Positions 53,675 through 64,000 of a stretch of 64,000 nucleotides of DNA are shown here, piece after piece. Within the stretch, counting starts at the first letter, position 1. Every line of letters begins with the position of its first letter. The stretch spans positions 1 to 64,000 of the forward strand of contig JAUTXW010004493.1 of the NCBI GenBank assembly GCA_030620095.1. The letters are read 5' to 3'. A model generated the notes under the pieces. The model did not search any database and had not been told where the DNA came from. It saw nothing but the letters and a program-made list of their open reading frames with translations. The DNA is from Kuschelorhynchus macadamiae. Its lineage: Eukaryota > Arthropoda > Insecta > Coleoptera > Curculionidae. Both the position numbers and the translations under genes were made by a program.

Positions 53675-56012
53675 CAGGGTGTCCCATTTTCGTAGGTTTT
53701 ACGGGGTTTCCAGCTTATGAGTAGAGATAGAGAGATGCGGTTTTCGCGACACCGTGCTACTTTTCGATGAAACTAAAGAGGCCGCAACAGATTTGCCCTA
53801 ACCATTTTAGTTTCCGTGCTACAGGGTGATTTTGAAAATTTGTCATTTTCGGACACCCCCTATAACTCAGCTATCGTAAAATATATTTAAAATGTTTCAA
53901 CTGGTATTTATAGATTTTTTCACGTAGAATTCAGTGGCATACTCAGATTTTTGCTGAGAGTCATAGTTTTTGACATATTGGCATAACCTACTATTTTTTA
54001 AATGGGAGAACCTATATATTATTTTTTCATCTTATTCTTCGTGTCGAGAGCTTTTCAAAAACATACCATAAGTCATATTTATTTTCATAAATAACATGAA
54101 AAAATGCATTTTTCTTTAAACGGATTTATGGCATAGCAGATCAATCGAAATAAGAGAAGGTGGCTGTGGTAGCCATGGCAACGCCAACAAAAATATGATC
54201 AGGCAGCCATTACTGCTGTCATTTTTGGCATTATTGCGTTTAAATTTTTCTTGACGTCTATTATAATTATTGTTTTTAATATGGCTCAGAATCAAAATTT
54301 TGAATATTTTGAGAAATATGATATGAACGCGTGTTTTATATTGTCTAATGAAGATGCAGATCAGGCGGCAGAGCTTTATCTGAACAGGTTAGTTCTTTTT
54401 TATTTTCCTGCATTTTGACTTTATTGGTTCGCTTTATTTTATCTTAGATATCCCGAGAGAAGACAACCAGAAAAAAGAATTTTTCAAAAAATTAAAAATA
54501 ATCTTTGCCAATATGGATCTTTTAACAAGCCTCGATCGCGAACTTACAATAAAGACAACGAAGAATCTGAGGTCAACGTTTTAGCCCTCGTTCAGACAGC
54601 TCCTGAAACATCTTGCAGGAAAATAGACGAAGAGGCGGGTGTACCGAAAACCAAAGTGCAGAAAATTTTGAAAAAGCACAAATTCAAACCCTATAAATAC
54701 AAACTTGTGCATCATCTGCATCCTGGTGATGCAGAGCGCAGAATGGAGTTCTGCAATTGGTTTATAAATATGAAGGCAGAAGATATCGATTTTGAAAAAA
54801 AGATTATTTGGTCAGACGAGGCACATTTTACTAGTTCAGAGATTTTAAATAGACACAACACGCGATTTTGGAGTCAAGAAAATAACCATGTTATTTTTCC
54901 TAGGGAGCGTCAGGGCAGATTTGGATTCAATGTCTCCTGTTTTATTTTCAACCGAAAAATAGTTTACCAAATATATGAAGGAAATCTGAATTCGATTGGT
55001 TACGTGCGAATCCTAGAAGACGCATTAGGAATTTTGGATGATGTTCCCTTGGCTCAACTAAATAGGATTTATTTCCAGCAAGACGGAGCTCCAGCCCACA
55101 ATGCCAGAATAAGTCAAAACTGGCTTAACGACCATTTTCCTGGAAGATGGATAGGAACACACGGACCTGTTCGATGGCCACCACGATCCCCTGACCTCTC
55201 AGTTTTAGATTTCTTTTTGTGGGGTTATTTAGAAAACAAGGTTTATGTAAGGCGATACGAAAACTTAGAACAACTAAGAATGGCCACCGAAAACGCTTTT
55301 GCAGAGTTACAAAGACAGTCATTTACAATAGAAAATGCATTAAAAAGAATTTTTAAAGTTTGTCACACTTGTAGGACACATAATGGTCTACAATTTGAAC
55401 AATATTTGTAGTTTTAATGAAATTATAATTATTACCTTTTACCTACTTGCTAATTTTTTCTGATGCTGTTACTTTGTTATTTCGTTAATAAATATTTGTT
55501 AACTTTTTCCATGGCTCCAGAGCCACCTTCTCTTATTTCGATTGATCTGCTATGCCATAAATCCGTTTAAAGAAAAATGCATTTTTTCATGTTATTTATG
55601 AAAATAAATATGACTTATGGTATGTTTTTGAAAAGCTCTCGACACGAAGAATAAGATGAAAAAATAATATATAGGGTGTCCCATTTAAAAAATAGTAGGT
55701 TATGCCAATATGTCAAAAACTATGACTCTTAGCAAAAATCTGAGTACGCCACTGAATTCTACGTGAAAAAATCTATAAATACCTGTTGAACCATTTTAAA
55801 TATATTTTACGATAGCTGAGTTAGAGGGGGTGTCCGAAAATGACAAATTTTCAAAATCACCCTGTAGCACGGAAACTAAAATGGTTAGGGCAAATCTGTT
55901 TGCGGCCTCTTTAGTTTCATCGAAAAGTAGTACGGTGTCGCGAAAACCGCATCTCTCTATCTCTACTCATAAGCTGGAAACCCCGTAAAACCTACGAAAA
56001 TGGGACACCCTG
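53675..56012. mobile_element. Young Tc1/mariner-like element with about 500-bp TIRs, 2,338 bp
   Basis: The ends cagggtgtcccattttcg and its inverse are each bordered by TA (53673-53674 and 56013-56014). The arms 53675-54179 and 55508-56012 are nearly identical inverted copies. One transposase gene lies in the centre, apparently intact. The target is a short tandem duplication (ttgaatggatgcatattgta on both sides). Confidence 0.92.
54281..55411 (+). CDS. Tc1/mariner-like transposase, apparently intact
   Basis: Exon 1 54281-54387 and exon 2 54448-55411 join via a 60-base GT/AG intron to about 356 residues. The N-terminal HTH contains NEDADQAAELYLNRYPERRQ (DUF4817-like: Y-RYP-R-P-). A second HTH contains CRKIDEEAGVPKTKVQKILK. 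The catalytic triad: IIWSDEAHF (D), IYFQQDGAPAH (D) and RSPDLSVLDFFLWGYLENKV (D), with 36 residues between D2 and D3 by my count. The C-terminus is HNGLQFEQYL. It catalyses cut-and-paste transposition of its own element into TA sites. No stop or shift was found. It is a relative of the damaged gene at 11652-12711. Confidence 0.93.
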
Positions 56013-56454
56013 TACATGGACAATTGAATGGATGCATATTGTACATGGACAAAATTCGCTGGATTGATGAGTACGATACGCCCAAATCTGACACTGCACA
56101 TCGAATTGGTCTGTAGATTTGCATCGAAATATCTCAAGAAATTTATAACATTATCTTCATCTACAGTTACAGTTTCGTTGAAGTATAATTTTTCTGGAGC
56201 CATACATTTTGAAATTGTTCTGTATTCTCACAAACTTCTTTTCGTTCAGTTTTGGTAACTCAGGATACATTGCGTTAATTTTTCTGCTATTGTTATACTA
56301 CTTTGCCGATGTAGATGTGTAGAGAATACACAAACAAAACAAACTTCATTTGAATACGTATTATTCGGATTCATTTTACACTGTTAAACATCAATAATAA
56401 TTGACTTGCCAGTTATTTAATTGTTTTAAGACGCCTAGCAGTGCCGGATTAAAA

Positions 56455-56580
56455 GGGGGTGAGTCTATGGGGGTTATAGCCACGGGGCCCCATCACAGAG
56501 CTAGAGCGATGTTTTGCGGTGATTTATTATTGAATAGACGTAGGGCGGCTCACATATGTTTGAGGCCTGGCGAGGAGGAA
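56455..56580 (+). repeat. Retroelement-like segment (family C), second copy
   Basis: Contains cacagagctagagcgatgtt then ttgcgg, the inverse of blocks at 8320-8350. The open frame at 56401-56760 across it is not coding. Confidence 0.4.
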
Positions 56581-56716
56581 ACAGTAGTTTATCCACAAAA
56601 TACAAGACCAAGGTGCTCCAAATACTTAAAGTCAAGGAAACGGGTAGAAATAGGTATAGGAAAGTATGAAGAGAAAATATTTAGAATTTATCAGCCATTT
56701 AAAAAAAGTAACAATA

Positions 56717-56912
56717 TAAAGGGTGTTATATTTAAAATAACAAATTGCTACGATCTTTAAGTAGAAGCGACGACACTGCATTCCTGAAAATATTTTAGAT
56801 CTATAGAGCAAGTCCGTTTACCCAAGTTACCAAATTTTCAGAACAATCCTACCACCCGTTTTCCGTATATGTCTAACCTATCATCGACCTTGAATCACCC
56901 TGTATATTATAA
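56717..56912. repeat. Possible Tc1/mariner MITE relic, about 195 bp
   Basis: Starts taaagggtgttatattt and ends gaatcaccctgtata; the ends are roughly inverse and TA-bordered. The match is short. Confidence 0.35.
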
Positions 56913-57039
56913 ATTTAACAAATGCTTTCCTCTGAAAAAAAAAACAAACACAGATATTCTAAAGGACTTTTATTGCTCTATTGCTGAAAAACTTCAAACA
57001 TATGTGTTGATTGTCGTTTACCTTGTACTACTAATGAAT

Positions 57040-57430
57040 TAATCAGTTTTTAGACAAATAAAGAATAAGCATTTTATGGGATCGGATGGTGTCTCCCTTA
57101 GAAAGTAGGAGAACTTACTAGTGGTGGCTTTACAAGCTCCCGCTAGTTCTACCAATGTTTTATTTCACCAGGGTAAATTTCCATCCTGTTTAAAAAAGTC
57201 GATCTATATTCCTACTTGAGACTCTCTCGAAGATAACTGGAAAATTAGTTAAAATAAGATCCATACCAATTTGAATTTCATGCATCAAAAAACCTCTGAT
57301 GTTATCTTTTCCTTGCTTGAAAGTGTTCCTCGACATTAATGAGAGTCAGGCTCTTGCCACAGAATTCTGTGATTTTTCTCAAGCATTCGATTGCGTTTGC
57401 GAGTTCTGTTGCAAAAGCTTCAGTCTATAG
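57040..57430 (+). pseudogene. Third LINE reverse-transcriptase relic
   Basis: Frame pieces GSDGVSL, APASSTNVLFHQGKFPSCLK, QFEFHASKTSDVIFSLLESV-like and CDFSQAFDCV match the fingers/palm order of LINE reverse transcriptases (SKAFDxV box). Many frameshifts. Confidence 0.65.
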
Positions 57431-57529
57431 AATAAAAAGTGTCACGCATAAATGGTGATCCTCGTTTCTTCCTGTTTCCCTTTCTGCACGAAAATCCTCC
57501 CGCGAAGGTTCCTCTTCGATGCTATACAA

Positions 57530-57660
57530 AATAGGTAAAAGCAAATTCGTGATGACTCTATTTTGTTCCGCCATATTAGATTTTTACTAAAATGTAATCA
57601 TTTCACTCTTATATGACCTTTGATTATTAACCAAAATTTAAAGTTAATGGGACAAGTAGT
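57530..57660 (-). repeat. Dispersed repeat family A, copy 3
   Basis: The reverse complement shares atggcggaacaaaata and a following aaatcaaaggtcatat-like block with 2909-3260. Confidence 0.5.
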
Positions 57661-57699
57661 TTTTAAGATAAGCCTCACACATAGAGACATGCCAACAAA

Positions 57700-58743
57700 C
57701 AGATAGACCGACGGAAATGGGAGGCGAGGAAAGCGAAAACTGTTGCTATGCACTTGTAAAGAAAACCAATATTTTAAATATTTTACAATATTTGAATATT
57801 TTATTACATTTAGCCTTGGTGTGTGGAAACTGGAAATTAACTAACGGAGAAATTTTATGTAAGATGCCAACATTTTCTGATACGAATGACCTATCAAGCA
57901 GAACTAGACAAGTTCTTAATATATCGGTTTTATAATCATAATGTATGTTTTTATTTACACCAAAAAATATTTTTGTCATGACAGAGAAATAAGAATAAAT
58001 AATCGTGAATTAATATTTCGGCCTGAAACAGTGAAATCCGTCTTACCTTGGCTACAGGGATGGATTTGGAATTCGAGGTTCCTCCGTTAAAAATTAATTA
58101 GTGACCCTGCATGACGTCTCCAGACAATCTGTTCCCATGTTTTTTTACAAAACATGATATATTTATTTAATACCGATATTGCATTTCTTCTGTTAAAAGT
58201 TATATATAAAATATCAAATCATCTTAATAAGTTATTAATTACACCCACGCAAATACAATGTTAATAAGTAGGAAAGTTAGGTTTTATCAGTCAGCTTTGA
58301 TTTATCTTTAATATCCCTTTAGATGGCGCGATGAGTTTCCGGTGGAATTATATAAATATGGGGCGCATCCACCACATCGTCCAGAAATATTATTAAAGAA
58401 AAACATATTGCTTTTGGTCTCGGTAACCAGACGATTATTAAAAAAAAATCATGTAAATTGATGCTGTACAACTCTCTCACGAACTTGCTCAAAATCTGGC
58501 TTAGTGTTTTAAATATATAGATAAGGAGTTGCAAAAATTAGGTTCCAAATAAAACAAATCAGTTTGTTACATGCTTAGATATAATTGCTAGCGGTTAACT
58601 TGAGGTGGTTTTAGGAGCCCGGTAGTATACCATTTAAAAATGAGACAGGGACTTGGACTACATTTTGTATGAGAACTGTACAAATCAAAACTTCGAGAAT
58701 TGTCATTAATAGTTAAGACATAAAGGGACAAGTGTTATAGTTG
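57700..58743. other. Noncoding stretch
   Basis: AT-rich; the short open frames at 57717-57979 overlap on both strands and have no domain. Confidence 0.4.
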
Positions 58744-59104
58744 CAGGGGCCGTTTTTAGGGGTGTGCACGGTGTGCCGGTACAAAGGCGGCCAAATTATT
58801 GGGGCGGCCGCAGGCCGCCCGCCAAAAACACAAAATTAGCCATTTGATTACAAAAATATACCTATATTTTTGTTTTCAAAATAAAGAAAAATTAAATTAC
58901 CTTTTGTTAGGCTTTTAAGATAAAACATTCATAAGAAATTTATTACCGGTCATTTTTTTTTTGCTGTGCATGAGTTGCCGAAATTACAATAGAACTATTT
59001 ATAGCAGCGTTCCTTGGAAAAGCAATAAAAATGATAGATAAGGGCGGCCGCCTTTCAATGCAAAAATGTTTGTTTATACTTCATAATTGGTATGTGTACA
59101 GTAT
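58744..59104. repeat. Left end of a possible hAT-type element
   Basis: Begins caggggccgtttttagggg, a form common at hAT ends. Then come GC-rich ggcggccgc palindromes at 58802 and 59042. The matching right end is not seen and may lie beyond the EnSpm-like element and the window. Confidence 0.35.
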
Positions 59105-59269
59105 CCCAGTAAACATCGACACGTTATTATAACGTATATTTAACGTTTGAATGGTTGAAAAATGGTTTTACGTTATAAAATCGACGGTTATATTTTGGTA
59201 TACTGAAAACCATTGTTTACGAAACGTTTTAATAACGTTTTAAGCCGACAAAAAAAGGGTTTGATTAGT

Positions 59270-59572
59270 TTGAAAACGTTTTATAAACGCAATTTTTCGA
59301 CGTTTTATTCAAATATTTTTGTGACGTACAAATATGTTCGAAAAAAGACGAAACTCACACTATGTTGTAATTGAAAACGTTTTAAAAACCAAAATTTTCG
59401 ACGTTTTATACAAATATTTTTGAAACGTAGGAATATGTTCGAAAAAAGACGGAATTCACACTACGTTGTAATTGAAAACGTTTTAAAAACCTAATTTTTC
59501 GACGTTTTATGCAACTGATTTTGTAACGTAGAATTATTTTTGAAAAAAGACGGATTTCAAACTATGTTGTGA
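59270..59572. repeat. Three tandem repeats of 101 bp
   Basis: Units start with ttgaaaacgtt at 59270, 59371 and 59472. Each has tttttcgacgtttta, tatgttcgaaaaaagacg-like and actatgttgt blocks. Palindromic aaacgttt and acgt cores recur inside and just upstream. Probably transposase binding sites of the EnSpm-like element. Confidence 0.85.
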
Positions 59573-59790
59573 TTTCAACTTTTTATAACATTTCTTAAAC
59601 GTCCAGATAGCCTTAAATTTAACCACGCCAAATCACATGACCCTTGTGCTCAATTTTAATTGGCTTATATTCCAGACAAGCGGGAATTCACACTATGTTG
59701 TGATTTCAACTTTTTATAACGTTTCTTAAACGTCTAGATAGCCTTACAATTATCCACGCCAAATCACGTGACATTTTAGTTCGGTTTTCG
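59573..59790. repeat. Tandem repeat of 131 bp, two copies
   Basis: tttcaactttttataac begins at 59573 and 59704, followed in both by tttcttaaacgtc, agatagcctta and cacgccaaatcac. The second copy is partial. Confidence 0.8.
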
Positions 59791-59799
59791 TTGGCTAAA

Positions 59800-60932
59800 T
59801 CAGCCGGCCTAGGATGCCGCGCGCCGTTTCGCCTTTGCGGGAAGGGTGTGTACCACCACCAGTTGTTATTATTGTTTGCCGGAACTGTGGTGCGTTCGTG
59901 CTCTGTAAAATTATCTCAAATTTAGTGGCCCAAACAGTGATTTCTGTATCAAATAGTTGTTGTAAAGGTAAGATTAATTTATACTATCCTTTTTTGATGA
60001 AAATATTGATCAAACTACAATAAGTGTGTAGGTATTTAACAAAATAATGCATGGCCTTGTCTAGCTCCATTCAGCTTCTGTATTTTGTTTTAGATAAATC
60101 TTTTTATTTTAGTTCGTTTATTAGGTATTGAGTATCAAATATAATACATAGAGTTGAGAAGTACACAAAGAAACTGAATTACCAAATATATAGGTATATG
60201 ATAAAGAATAACTCCTTAAGACTTTTTTATAGGCGAACGTTTTTAAAACGTTTTTTTTTAACGTTAACTTGACGCTTGTAAAAAAGCTCAGTGTATAAGA
60301 ACTATATTAGAAACATTTGGCAATGGATCGAGTGACACAAAAATTACACTATTATATATACAGGGTGTTAGTAAATAAGTGCGACAAACTCCAAGGGGTA
60401 ATTCTGCATGAGAAAATAATGACAGTTTGCTCTATAAACTCTGTCCCAAAAATGCTTCGCAGAGATACTGCAGGGTTTTAAGTTTTATTTTTTTTTGTTA
60501 TTTTTGTCCACTGGTTACAGAGTTTTTTTTTTTATTTTGCGTGCAATTTTGGGGCATTCTAATATGAGATAGAAAAAAACTTTAAATACAAAAATTTTAG
60601 GGTTTTCGACCCGTTACTCGCGGTATAATATGTATCAAATTTGAAAGAATTCTTTCTATAAATGTACCCAGTGGACAAAAATAATCAAATAAAAATTAAA
60701 ACTTTAACACCCTGTATGTCCGAAACGAAGCATTTTTGGCACAGTTTTATATATATTTATATACAGAATTACCCCTGAATTATTAACATCCTGTATATAG
60801 ATTTGGGAACAATCTTAAACATATTACCAGTTTAATAATGTAAACAATTTTGAAATCTTTATTAATAATAATATAAAAGATACCAATGGTGAATACTTAA
60901 TTTGGATATAGCTATATTCTCTAATTATTTTT
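59800..60932 (+). other. Likely untranslated exon and first intron of the EnSpm-like transposase gene
   Basis: A GC-richer segment (about 59800-59967) ends in taaaggtaaga, a good donor; an acceptor tttttag lies near 60932, 48 bases before the transposase ATG. Between them a MITE (60361-60793) is inserted. The transcript structure is inferred from splice sites only. Confidence 0.45.
60361..60793. mobile_element. Tc1/mariner-type MITE, 433 bp
   Basis: cagggtgttagtaa on the left and its approximate inverse ttaacatcctg on the right, with TA on both sides. Long inverted arms share ggggtaattctg, ccaaaaatgcttcg and tttttgtccactgg. No transposase. Confidence 0.8.
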
Positions 60933-60980
60933 TAGAATTGGATTTTACCAGAGGCTTATTTTGGCTTGGGTTGAATAAAC

Positions 60981-63116
60981 ATGACTTCAAGGTCAAAATT
61001 TAAACCAATTTCAAAACGTCAACTTCAAAGGAATTGTAAAAAGCAATTTGAAAACCTTAAAAAACAGTGCCGGATAAATAATAATACCAATAATAACAAT
61101 GAAATTGGTACTAGTAATAGATCGGAAAATACTATTACCATTACCAATAAAGAGGTTACTTTGGAAGCAACTAATAGGGATTACTGTCACAATATTACAT
61201 CCACGAATTTGGCGAATGATTCAAACAGCGATTTGACTTTACTCCAAAGCTTACGCGATAGCAGTAATACTAACATTTGTATCTCCAATAGCAGTAGTGA
61301 TATTTCCCTTAGTAGTGATGAAGAAAACCAAGAAATAGTAATTAACGAACAATTAAAAAATTGGGCACTTCATTTTAATATTACTTCAAATGCAGTTAAT
61401 TCATTGATCAAAATTATTTCCCCTTTTTGTATAGGCGTACCCAAAGATTACCGATCATTATTAAAAACTCCAAAAAACATACCTAACGTTCTAAAACTGT
61501 TAAATGGAGAAATGTTTTATTGTGGTATTTTAGAAAATATAATTGAAAAATTGCAATCTGGACTTAAAAAGAATATTACTACGATAAAAATTCAAATTAA
61601 CATAGATGGTTTGCCCATTTTTAAAAGTTCTAACGAAGAATTGTATCCAATGTTAGGATTGTGTAGTGATTTTATCGATGACAGTCCATTTGTAGTTTGC
61701 GTTTTTTATGGATATGGTAAACCAGATCCTTTGGAGGTTTATCTACAAAATTTTATTATTGAATTTAAAGAACTTGAAACTAAAGGAATCAATTTTAATA
61801 ATACTCATTTCATTATTGAAATACAGTGCTTTTTATGCGATGCTCCAATTAGGGCCTATCTAAAATGTGTCATTGGACACACAAGTAAGTATGCATGTGA
61901 GAAGTGTCAGATCATTGGTACGTACAAAAACCACCGTGTTAATTTTGCTGACAATCCAATATGTGTTTATCCATCATACAATGATAAAGATTATGAAGAT
62001 TTGTTAAAGAAAGAAAATCTACATTTTAAAAAACGATCTCCTTTATCTGAAGTTTGTCCTAATCTAATTTCAAAATTCCCTTTAGATCCAATGCATTTGA
62101 TTTTTCTGGGTGTTACTCGAAGAATTTTACTCCATTATTATATTGAAGGAAAACAACCTCATAGATTGTCGGCTACAAATGTAGGAATAATAAATTCCCA
62201 AATTGAACTACTTATACCACACATTACTTCAGACTTTGTTCGAAAAATTAGATCTTTAAAATTTATTGCAAAATGGAAAGCTGTGGAATATCGCAGTTTT
62301 CTTTTATATTATGGAGTAATACTCTTCAAAAACGCGCCTTCTGATATTCAATACCAACATTTTCTTTTACTTCACTGTGCTGTTTTTATATTATCTGATA
62401 ATCAACTAATATCAAAATATATTGATTTAGCAAAGTCCTTTCTTTCTAAATTTGTTTCGATTTCTTCTGTAGCCCTGGATGAAAATTTTGTTGTTTATAA
62501 TGTACATTCTCTTCTTCATGTTGTTAGTGATGTTCAAATGTATGGATCAATTAATTCTTACACCTGCTTTCCCTTCGAAAATTTTTTGGGGTTAATGAAA
62601 AGGCGGATACGTTTAAGGAAGCATGTTTTACAACAGGTTTATAATCGCCTATATGAGCAATGTTCCTCCACAAACGAAAATAATTACAGTTCTAACCACT
62701 TAAAAAATCAACAATATTTATTGAAATATAAATATGATCACATTTATGAGTTTGATAAAGTTACTTTTTTTAGAAGTAAAAGAATAATTTTTGAATCATT
62801 CTTTTTAACGATCAAACAACCTGATAATTGTGTTATATTAAAATCAAATAAAATTTGTTTAATCCAAACAATTAATTTTTCAAATGACGATCTGTTTTTT
62901 GAAGGTATTTCCTTCACATATCGTTATGATCTATATGAGCAACCTATAAAATCTTCAAAATTAAATATTTTTTTCTGTAAAGGTCTCAGGGAAGAAAGTG
63001 CGGAAAAATTTTATTTAGATGATGTCGTTGCAAAAGGACTTTTATTACCATTTAAAGAAGGATTTGCATTTTTTCCATTAAACCACACTAAACAAAACCT
63101 AAGTCCACAAATTTAA
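60981..63116 (+). CDS. EnSpm/CACTA-like transposase, 711 aa
   Basis: Intact frame from ATG 60981 (aaacatgac) to TAA 63114-63116. The first about 130 residues are basic, then Asn/Ser-rich. The catalytic region has QINIDGLPIFKSSNEELYPM (D) with PFVVCVFYGYGKPDP, ECFLCDAPIRAYLKC-type block read here as QCFLCDAPIRAYLKCVIGHT (D), and CEKCQIIGTYKNHR (CxxC). Further on are FPLDPMHLIFLGVTRRIL, WKAVEYRSFLLYYG and FPFENFLGLMKRRIRLRKHV (probable E). This order is typical of animal EnSpm-type transposases. It is expected to bind the subterminal repeats and excise the element; this is inferred from the family. No stop or shift; probably recently active. Confidence 0.85.
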   Translation: MTSRSKFKPISKRQLQRNCKKQFENLKKQCRINNNTNNNNEIGTSNRSENTITITNKEVTLEATNRDYCHNITSTNLANDSNSDLTLLQSLRDSSNTNICISNSSSDISLSSDEENQEIVINEQLKNWALHFNITSNAVNSLIKIISPFCIGVPKDYRSLLKTPKNIPNVLKLLNGEMFYCGILENIIEKLQSGLKKNITTIKIQINIDGLPIFKSSNEELYPMLGLCSDFIDDSPFVVCVFYGYGKPDPLEVYLQNFIIEFKELETKGINFNNTHFIIEIQCFLCDAPIRAYLKCVIGHTSKYACEKCQIIGTYKNHRVNFADNPICVYPSYNDKDYEDLLKKENLHFKKRSPLSEVCPNLISKFPLDPMHLIFLGVTRRILLHYYIEGKQPHRLSATNVGIINSQIELLIPHITSDFVRKIRSLKFIAKWKAVEYRSFLLYYGVILFKNAPSDIQYQHFLLLHCAVFILSDNQLISKYIDLAKSFLSKFVSISSVALDENFVVYNVHSLLHVVSDVQMYGSINSYTCFPFENFLGLMKRRIRLRKHVLQQVYNRLYEQCSSTNENNYSSNHLKNQQYLLKYKYDHIYEFDKVTFFRSKRIIFESFFLTIKQPDNCVILKSNKICLIQTINFSNDDLFFEGISFTYRYDLYEQPIKSSKLNIFFCKGLREESAEKFYLDDVVAKGLLLPFKEGFAFFPLNHTKQNLSPQI

Positions 63117-63411
63117 TTTTAATTTTTCATAATGCCCATATCATGTTGATAAAAACCATGCAATAATTTTTAATTACAAACAAGCATATTTAAAGTTTAC
63201 TACATTATTTATTTTTATAAGGTTTATCGGTAATTTTTGGATAGTTTAAGTTAGATTTGTTATTTTCTATAGCTCTTTTGTGTTTAGCATTGAGTTATAC
63301 AATAATAATGTGTAAATATATATAATAATACTATATATATATACTATATATAATTTTTTGTTATTGTTTTTGTTCATAATATGTATTCTAGTTCAAGAAA
63401 GCTGATGAAAA

Positions 63412-64000
63412 ATGTATGCAGTTGTTGAATTTTCTTCACCTGGACTATCTAACGAAGTGGCTGTCGTTCCACTGTCATGGGTTTTAAAAAACGAATCAAG
63501 GTGTTACTGGCCTTCAAAGACAAATACTACGGAGATCGAGGAAATTATTGCTCAGTCAAATCCGCCAAATAAGTATTGGCCAAACTACAAAGTTTCCAAG
63601 ATTCATTTCAAAACAGGTTGGTATTATTATTTATTTTACTATATTGTGTAATGATATTGTATTTTTTGCAGTGTTTTACGCTACCGCAAAAAAACATTTG
63701 GACATGTTGCTAGTTAGCGATGAATCGTCAGCAGCGGCATCAAATGCTAGTTCAAATAAGAGTTTAAAATTGAAGTCACATTTGCAATTACCATCAGACA
63801 ATGAAGCGGACTGTAGCAGCGACGAAAATGAAAGACCTCTACGAAAGAAATTCAAACAAACTGCAAATTATGCACATAATTCTGATATTCAACATGTTAC
63901 TGCTGACCAAAGTAAGTCACTCATGCTAATAAACTTAAATCAGAATAATGTTGCTCATTTTTTACAGGTGTCGATATGTTAAATGAGGCTGACGATATTC
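63412..64000 (+). CDS. Second gene of the EnSpm-like element (DUF4806-type accessory), 5' part
   Basis: Exons 63412-63616, 63672-63911 and 63968 onward join in phase with GT/AG introns and run off the window. The N-terminus MYAVVEFSSPGLSNEVAVVP then LSWVL, CYWPSK and NPPNKYWPNYKVSKI matches the start of insect proteins with a C-terminal DUF4806 domain, often found beside EnSpm-type transposases. The middle is Ser/Asp-rich with a basic patch (RPLRKKFKQ). The DUF4806 domain would be beyond the window. Possible DNA-binding accessory factor; function unknown. Confidence 0.65.

Larger units (their letters stand above)
53226..56220 (-). pseudogene. Old Tc1/mariner transposase relic, split by a younger element
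   Basis: Minus-strand pieces: NETVTVDEDNVINFLRYFD (about 56185-56125) and the start of a C-terminal helix-turn-helix region right of the insertion; left of it MHPFKLSKVQSLKPEDYVRR (about 53670-53610), a degraded WSDEAKF-like segment near 53540 and EFQNKFSFIVF downstream to 53226. The order matches a Tc1/mariner protein read through the insertion at 53675-56012. Many stops and shifts are present. Confidence 0.6.
59105..64000. mobile_element. EnSpm/CACTA-like transposon, left part (continues past the window)
   Basis: The probable left end is cccagtaaacatcgacacg at 59105. Inside are tandem subterminal repeats rich in aaacgttt, a likely untranslated exon, a 711-aa transposase and a spliced second gene. 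The right end is outside the window, so the terminal repeat and target duplication cannot be tested. Confidence 0.7.

Noticed and set aside
56401..56760. 119-codon open frame
   Set aside because: Covers a repeat-family segment also present near 8300 and lacks any domain.

Overview
The window is AT-rich, intron-bearing eukaryotic DNA. The gene set (an EF-hand swiprosin, an SFT2 vesicle-transport protein) and the crowd of cut-and-paste transposons and decayed LINEs point to an insect, possibly a beetle with a transposon-swollen genome; the species cannot be fixed from sequence alone. There is no operon structure. Ordinary host genes are few: the last three visible exons of a swiprosin-1/EFHD2 gene (3624-6545), a three-exon SFT2-type vesicle transport gene (25208-26085), and a single-exon gene for an unrecognised 310-aa protein with an OB-fold-like centre (36027-36959). 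Almost everything else that can be named is mobile DNA.

10.8-24.9 kb is a nested block. A Tc1/mariner-like element of about 3.0 kb (TA target duplications, about 750-bp terminal inverted repeats, frameshifted transposase) was split, inside its right repeat, by an 11,129-bp P-superfamily insertion with an exact 8-bp duplication (acttggtg, 13633-13640 and 24770-24777). That insertion is itself compound: two different P-like elements, each with its own spliced THAP-domain transposase gene, lie end to end. The inner tips are missing at 19902-19909 and one outer tip of each remains. The first transposase has a frameshift; the second splices into an unbroken reading frame of about 914 codons. A 584-bp retroposon with a GAA tail and a 12-bp duplication sits in the first half.

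27.8-32.4 kb holds a 2.8-kb element with a Sola-like/DUF7869-type transposase (one in-frame stop) placed between two long (TA)n tracts, followed by a 919-bp hAT-type non-autonomous element. 33-36 kb contains tRNA-derived SINE-like pieces, two inverted copies of the GAA-tail retroposon family and a 614-bp hAT MITE. At 37.7-38.0 kb a LINE reverse-transcriptase relic is split by a 232-bp fold-back insertion whose arms carry hammerhead-ribozyme motifs of the Penelope-element kind, with a 15-bp target duplication.

40.36-53.08 kb looks like one 12.7-kb hAT-type insertion (8-bp duplication atgataag, CAGGG termini, subterminal inverted repeats, no hAT transposase visible). Inside it sits a 4.4-kb element with a 10-bp flanking repeat, and inside that a second Sola-like element (19-bp perfect inverted repeats, 4-bp duplication atat). 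53.2-56.2 kb is a degraded Tc1/mariner transposase broken by a younger 2.34-kb relative with an apparently intact one-intron transposase gene (54281-55411). From 59.1 kb to the end lies the left part of an EnSpm/CACTA-like element: subterminal tandem repeats, a likely untranslated first exon, an intact 711-aa transposase and the start of a spliced second gene that runs off the window.

All calls come from reading the sequence by eye; no database or alignment program was used.
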